From Bacteroidales bacterium (GTDB lineage Bacteria; Bacteroidota; Bacteroidia; Bacteroidales; VadinHA17), in NCBI GenBank assembly GCA_025455535.1, contig JALOMM010000087.1, positions 1 to 6,440 of the forward strand: a DNA stretch of 6,440 nucleotides, in the 5' to 3' direction. Below the pieces are notes generated by a model. It did no database searches, was not told the DNA's origin, and worked only from the letters and a program-made list of their open reading frames with translations. Positions 5,862 to 6,440 of the stretch are shown here, piece after piece (the first letter of the stretch is position 1; each line of letters begins with the position of its first letter). The translations under genes and the position numbers were made by a program.

Positions 5862-6440
5862 GCATAATGATGTCACGTGCCTCATCAGGAATGATTTTTC
5901 TTTTGCTGCTCTTGCTGCTCACTCTCCTCTTTGTCCTTGATCTTTTGGTCGGAAGCACCCACCTCGACGCAAGAGATGTCTTCTTATCACTCTTTGGCAA
6001 CGGCACCGGGCACGGTGAGATTATCGTCATGCAGTTTCGCCTTCCCAAGGCTCTGACAGCTGTCATTGCCGGAACTGCAATGGCGGTCAGTGGCCTGCTT
6101 ATGCAAACCCTCTTCCGTAATCCTCTTGCCGGTCCCGATGTTCTCGGGGTGAGCTCCGGCGCCGGCCTGGGGGTGGCTCTCACACTGCTGACGCTGTCAC
6201 CGCTGCTCAGCATCAGGACAGACTCCCCGCTTTACGGCTGGAGCATGATACTGGCGGCGTGGGCCGGCGCCGGAGCGGTGATGATGCTGGTCATGACGGT
6301 TGCCGCAAGGATGAGAGACATAATGTCAGTACTTATAATCGGATTGCTGCTCGCCAGTGCAATATCTTCCATCGTCAGCCTGCTGCAGTACTTCAGCAAC
6401 GAGACCATGCTGAAGACATATGTGATCTGGACCATGGGTA
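5858..6440 (+). CDS. btuC: BtuC-like FecCD-family ABC permease (3' partial)
   Basis: Inner-membrane permease subunit that would form a dimeric channel with an ATPase and receive substrate from the BtuF-like protein. The frame stays open to the window end, giving 194 codons of a family usually near 330-350 residues. Visible features: a very hydrophobic first membrane helix (about 12-31), the R-L-P-K motif at 61-64 (family R-L-P-R; in BtuC this region contacts BtuF), and the family signature A-V-S-G-L-L-M-Q-T-L-F-R-N-P-L-A-G-P at 76-93, followed by D-V-L-G-V-S-S-G-A-G-L-G at 94-105. Further helices lie near 98-118, 128-149 and 156-177. The fragment stops at V-I-W-T-M-G, the start of the W-x-x-G motif. 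Family membership is secure; substrate is inferred from neighbours. The ATPase gene is expected beyond the window. Confidence 0.88.
   Translation, partial: MSIMMSRASSGMIFLLLLLLLTLLFVLDLLVGSTHLDARDVFLSLFGNGTGHGEIIVMQFRLPKALTAVIAGTAMAVSGLLMQTLFRNPLAGPDVLGVSSGAGLGVALTLLTLSPLLSIRTDSPLYGWSMILAAWAGAGAVMMLVMTVAARMRDIMSVLIIGLLLASAISSIVSLLQYFSNETMLKTYVIWTMG

Noticed and set aside
5845..6213. 122-residue open frame on the minus strand opposite the permease gene
   Set aside because: It lies antisense to a clear FecCD permease and its Ser/Arg/Pro-rich product shows no domain; other minus-strand frames in the window are similar shadows.

Overview
The window looks like part of a corrinoid (vitamin B12) uptake operon from a member of the Bacteroidota. 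Three things point to that phylum: a TonB-dependent receptor next to a lipoprotein of the BtuG/DUF5074 beta-propeller type, a secreted protease ending in a type IX secretion (T9SS) C-terminal sorting domain, and A-rich rather than Shine-Dalgarno-like sequence ahead of the starts. The T9SS signal suggests an environmental or free-living lineage rather than a typical gut Bacteroides. Base composition is close to even, and nothing looks compositionally foreign.

Layout: all five genes are on the + strand and almost no sequence is non-coding. (1) 1-1479 is the 3' part of a BtuB-like TonB-dependent receptor; its signal peptide and plug lie upstream of the window. (2) 1476-2507 is a BtuG-like YncE/DUF5074 propeller lipoprotein. 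(3) After a 37-base gap, 2545-4722 is a 725-residue protease of the Achromobacter lysyl endopeptidase type with a T9SS sorting domain. (4) 4719-5861 is a BtuF-like substrate-binding lipoprotein. (5) 5858 to the window end is the 5' part of a BtuC-like FecCD permease. Three of the four junctions are 4-base ATGA overlaps, so the genes are very probably one transcript with coupled translation. An ATPase gene (btuD) would be expected just downstream, and any cobalamin riboswitch upstream of the receptor; neither is visible.

Expected cooperation: BtuG captures the corrinoid at the cell surface and hands it to BtuB. TonB energy drives it across the outer membrane, BtuF binds it on the periplasmic side, and BtuC with an unseen ATPase moves it into the cytoplasm. 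The unusual component is the T9SS-exported, probably lysine-specific protease between btuG and btuF. It suggests, without proving, that extracellular proteolysis is tied to corrinoid capture, for example by releasing protein-bound cobamides. The substrate assignment of the whole operon rests on family resemblance and gene order, not on a visible riboswitch.
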